The translations under genes and the position numbers were made by a program. A stretch of DNA of 23,300 nucleotides from the NCBI GenBank assembly GCA_019310195.1, contig JAFDET010000104.1, positions 1-23,300 of the forward strand, read 5' to 3'. The notes beneath the pieces are model-generated. The model had not been told where the DNA came from. It worked only from the letters and a program-made list of their open reading frames with translations, and ran no database searches. The DNA comes from Deltaproteobacteria bacterium. GTDB lineage: Bacteria > Myxococcota_A > UBA9160 > JAFDET01. This document shows, in pieces, positions 22,370-23,300 of the stretch. Position 1 is the stretch's first letter. Every line of letters starts with the position of its first letter.

Positions 22370-23057
22370 TCTCCGCGTCCCGAAGCGAAGCGGCCGCGCA
22401 GGGCGGCGTCTTGGCACCGGGCTGGCAGACGTCTGCCGCCCGCCACGAGCTCAAGTACGTCGGGCCGGCCTCCCGCGTCGGCGCCATGGAGGCCCTGCTG
22501 GTCGCCCACTGCCCGCCCGACCCCGACTTCGCGGAGAACGTGGTGCACTCGGTCTACTTCGACACGCCGCGTCTGGCGGCCTATTGGGACAAGGCCGACG
22601 GGCAGTACGTCAAGGAGAAGCTCCGCCTGCGCTGGTACGAGCCCGGGGACGGCCACGCTTGGCTCGAGTCCAAGTTCCGGGTCGGTGCGCTCGGTGGCAA
22701 GCGGCGCAAGCGCATCGCCTTCGCTCCGCCCGAACGCCCGGACGAGGCGGCGCTGACCGCGCTGGTGCGCGAGCACCTGACCGTCGCTCTACAGCCGGTG
22801 CTGTGGCTCAGCTACCGCCGGCTGCGACGGATCGCTCCCGATGGCCGCGCGCGCATCGCACTGGATCGGGACGTCTCGGTGCGCTGGGCGGGGTCGATGC
22901 TGGCGCAGCGGCGCCCGCCGGGCCGGCTGCCCTTCTTCGTCGTCGAGGTGAAGGGCGACCACGCCCAGCCCGCGCCCTGGCTGTCGCGGCTGATCGGGCG
23001 CTACGCGCGCAAGACTACGGCCTGTGTGTCGACCATGTCCGAGGAGGATGCGCCTGA
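22366..23057 (+). CDS. VTC-domain protein (polyphosphate polymerase-like), probable frameshift near the 3' end
   Basis: Member of the VTC/CYTH triphosphate-tunnel group, which in VTC4 makes polyphosphate from ATP. From GTG 22366: RHELKYVG (26-33), SVYFDTPRLAAYWDK, KLRLRWYE (Arg87, Arg89), WLESKFRV (Glu101, Lys103), LWLSYRRLR (Arg151, Arg152), RIALDRDVSVRW, and FFVVEVKG (Glu194, Lys196). These are the basic and acidic tunnel residues of the family. The frame stays open to the window end, overlapping the next gene by over 240 bases, which is abnormal. A one-base deletion near 23012 would move it into the frame ending YGLCVDHVRGGCA. That frame stops at TGA 23055-23057 exactly on the next ATG (TGATG) and gives a normal 230-residue protein. 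End coordinate assumes this. Confidence 0.8.
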
Positions 23058-23300
23058 TGCAGACCCTTCTGGATCGGCTGCTGGCGGCATATCCGCCCGG
23101 GAGCGAGCTGGGTGCGGCAGGGATGGCGCTGGCCCTGCTGGTCTCCACCGCGGCGGCCCTGGCGGCCCAGCTGCTGTACGAGACCTTTTACGATCACGTC
23201 GAAACCGGCTCCCAGATCCAGCGCTCCTTCATGCTGGTGGGGCCGTCGGTCACCCTGCTCTTCATCACGGTCCAGCTCTCGCTGCCCCTGTCGCTGGGGC
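23057..23300 (+). CDS. DUF4956-like membrane protein, 3' partial
   Basis: The first 81 residues of a membrane protein that runs off the window: MQTLLDRLLAAYPPGSELG, then a hydrophobic helix (GMALALLVSTAAALAAQLLY), a polar loop YETFYDHVETGSQIQRSF, and a second helix (MLVGPSVTLLFITVQLSL). This pattern fits DUF4956 proteins, which are commonly encoded next to VTC-domain proteins. GAGGAGG at 23041-23047 is nine bases from ATG 23057; ATG 23048 is in frame but touches that ribosome site. Probable membrane partner of the polyphosphate polymerase-like protein (inference). Confidence 0.75.
   Translation, partial: MQTLLDRLLAAYPPGSELGAAGMALALLVSTAAALAAQLLYETFYDHVETGSQIQRSFMLVGPSVTLLFITVQLSLPLSLG

Noticed and set aside
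22411..22428. TTGGCACC...TGGCA as a second sigma-54 promoter.
   Set aside because: The -12 GC element is not TTGC, and the site lies inside the VTC coding region.

Overview
The window is GC-rich (roughly two-thirds G+C by eye), densely coding DNA from a Gram-negative bacterium. The mix of a tandem PilZ protein, a PaaG-like crotonase, a LinB-type haloalkane dehalogenase, an AlgH/YqgE protein, a UbiB-like kinase, a glutathione-dependent formaldehyde dehydrogenase, a perfect sigma-54 promoter and a REP-like palindrome fits a Myxococcota or other former-deltaproteobacterial lineage. That placement is inference; no rRNA or marker gene is present. No tRNA, CRISPR array, insertion sequence or phage gene was seen.

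Positions 1-7677 are mostly housekeeping and catabolic genes. A 5'-truncated crotonase runs directly into a haloalkane dehalogenase that lacks its first ~21 residues. On the minus strand follow a receiver-like/tandem PilZ protein and a CPBP (CAAX-type) membrane protease. On the plus strand follow AlgH/YqgE, a ferritin-like di-iron protein, a UbiB/AarF-like kinase and class III alcohol dehydrogenase.

Positions 7678-8106 are the one sizeable non-coding stretch. It holds a candidate small-RNA gene with a consensus sigma-54 promoter, a possible upstream activator site and a strong intrinsic terminator. A 75-bp crotonase relic and a 39-bp perfect palindrome come next; the palindrome contains the stop codon of the following minus-strand gene.

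Positions 8098-21304 are a surface-glycan region. A compact minus-strand operon starting at 21304 encodes sulfotransferase, formylglycine-type sulfatase, GT4-like glycosyltransferase, GT-C membrane glycosyltransferase, sulfotransferase, a second GT-C protein, a third sulfotransferase, and a GT2 / nucleotidyltransferase-like / P-loop-kinase fusion that is broken by a frameshift. Five of its seven junctions are 0-gap: four GTGA and one ATGA four-base overlap. Beyond it lie a convergent plus-strand P-loop kinase and a two-gene minus-strand operon (a secreted five-repeat protein and another GT-C-like membrane protein). Together the genes look like a system that builds, sulfates and partly desulfates a glycan or glycolipid.

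Positions 21305-23300 hold a divergent plus-strand operon: a putative beta-propeller lipoprotein, a VTC-type polyphosphate polymerase domain protein and the start of a DUF4956-like membrane protein. A perfect 25-bp palindrome lies between the two divergent operons. Two probable one-base frameshifts (near 12815 and 23012) and the deletion-like junction near 682 deserve checking against reads, since they may be real lesions or assembly errors.
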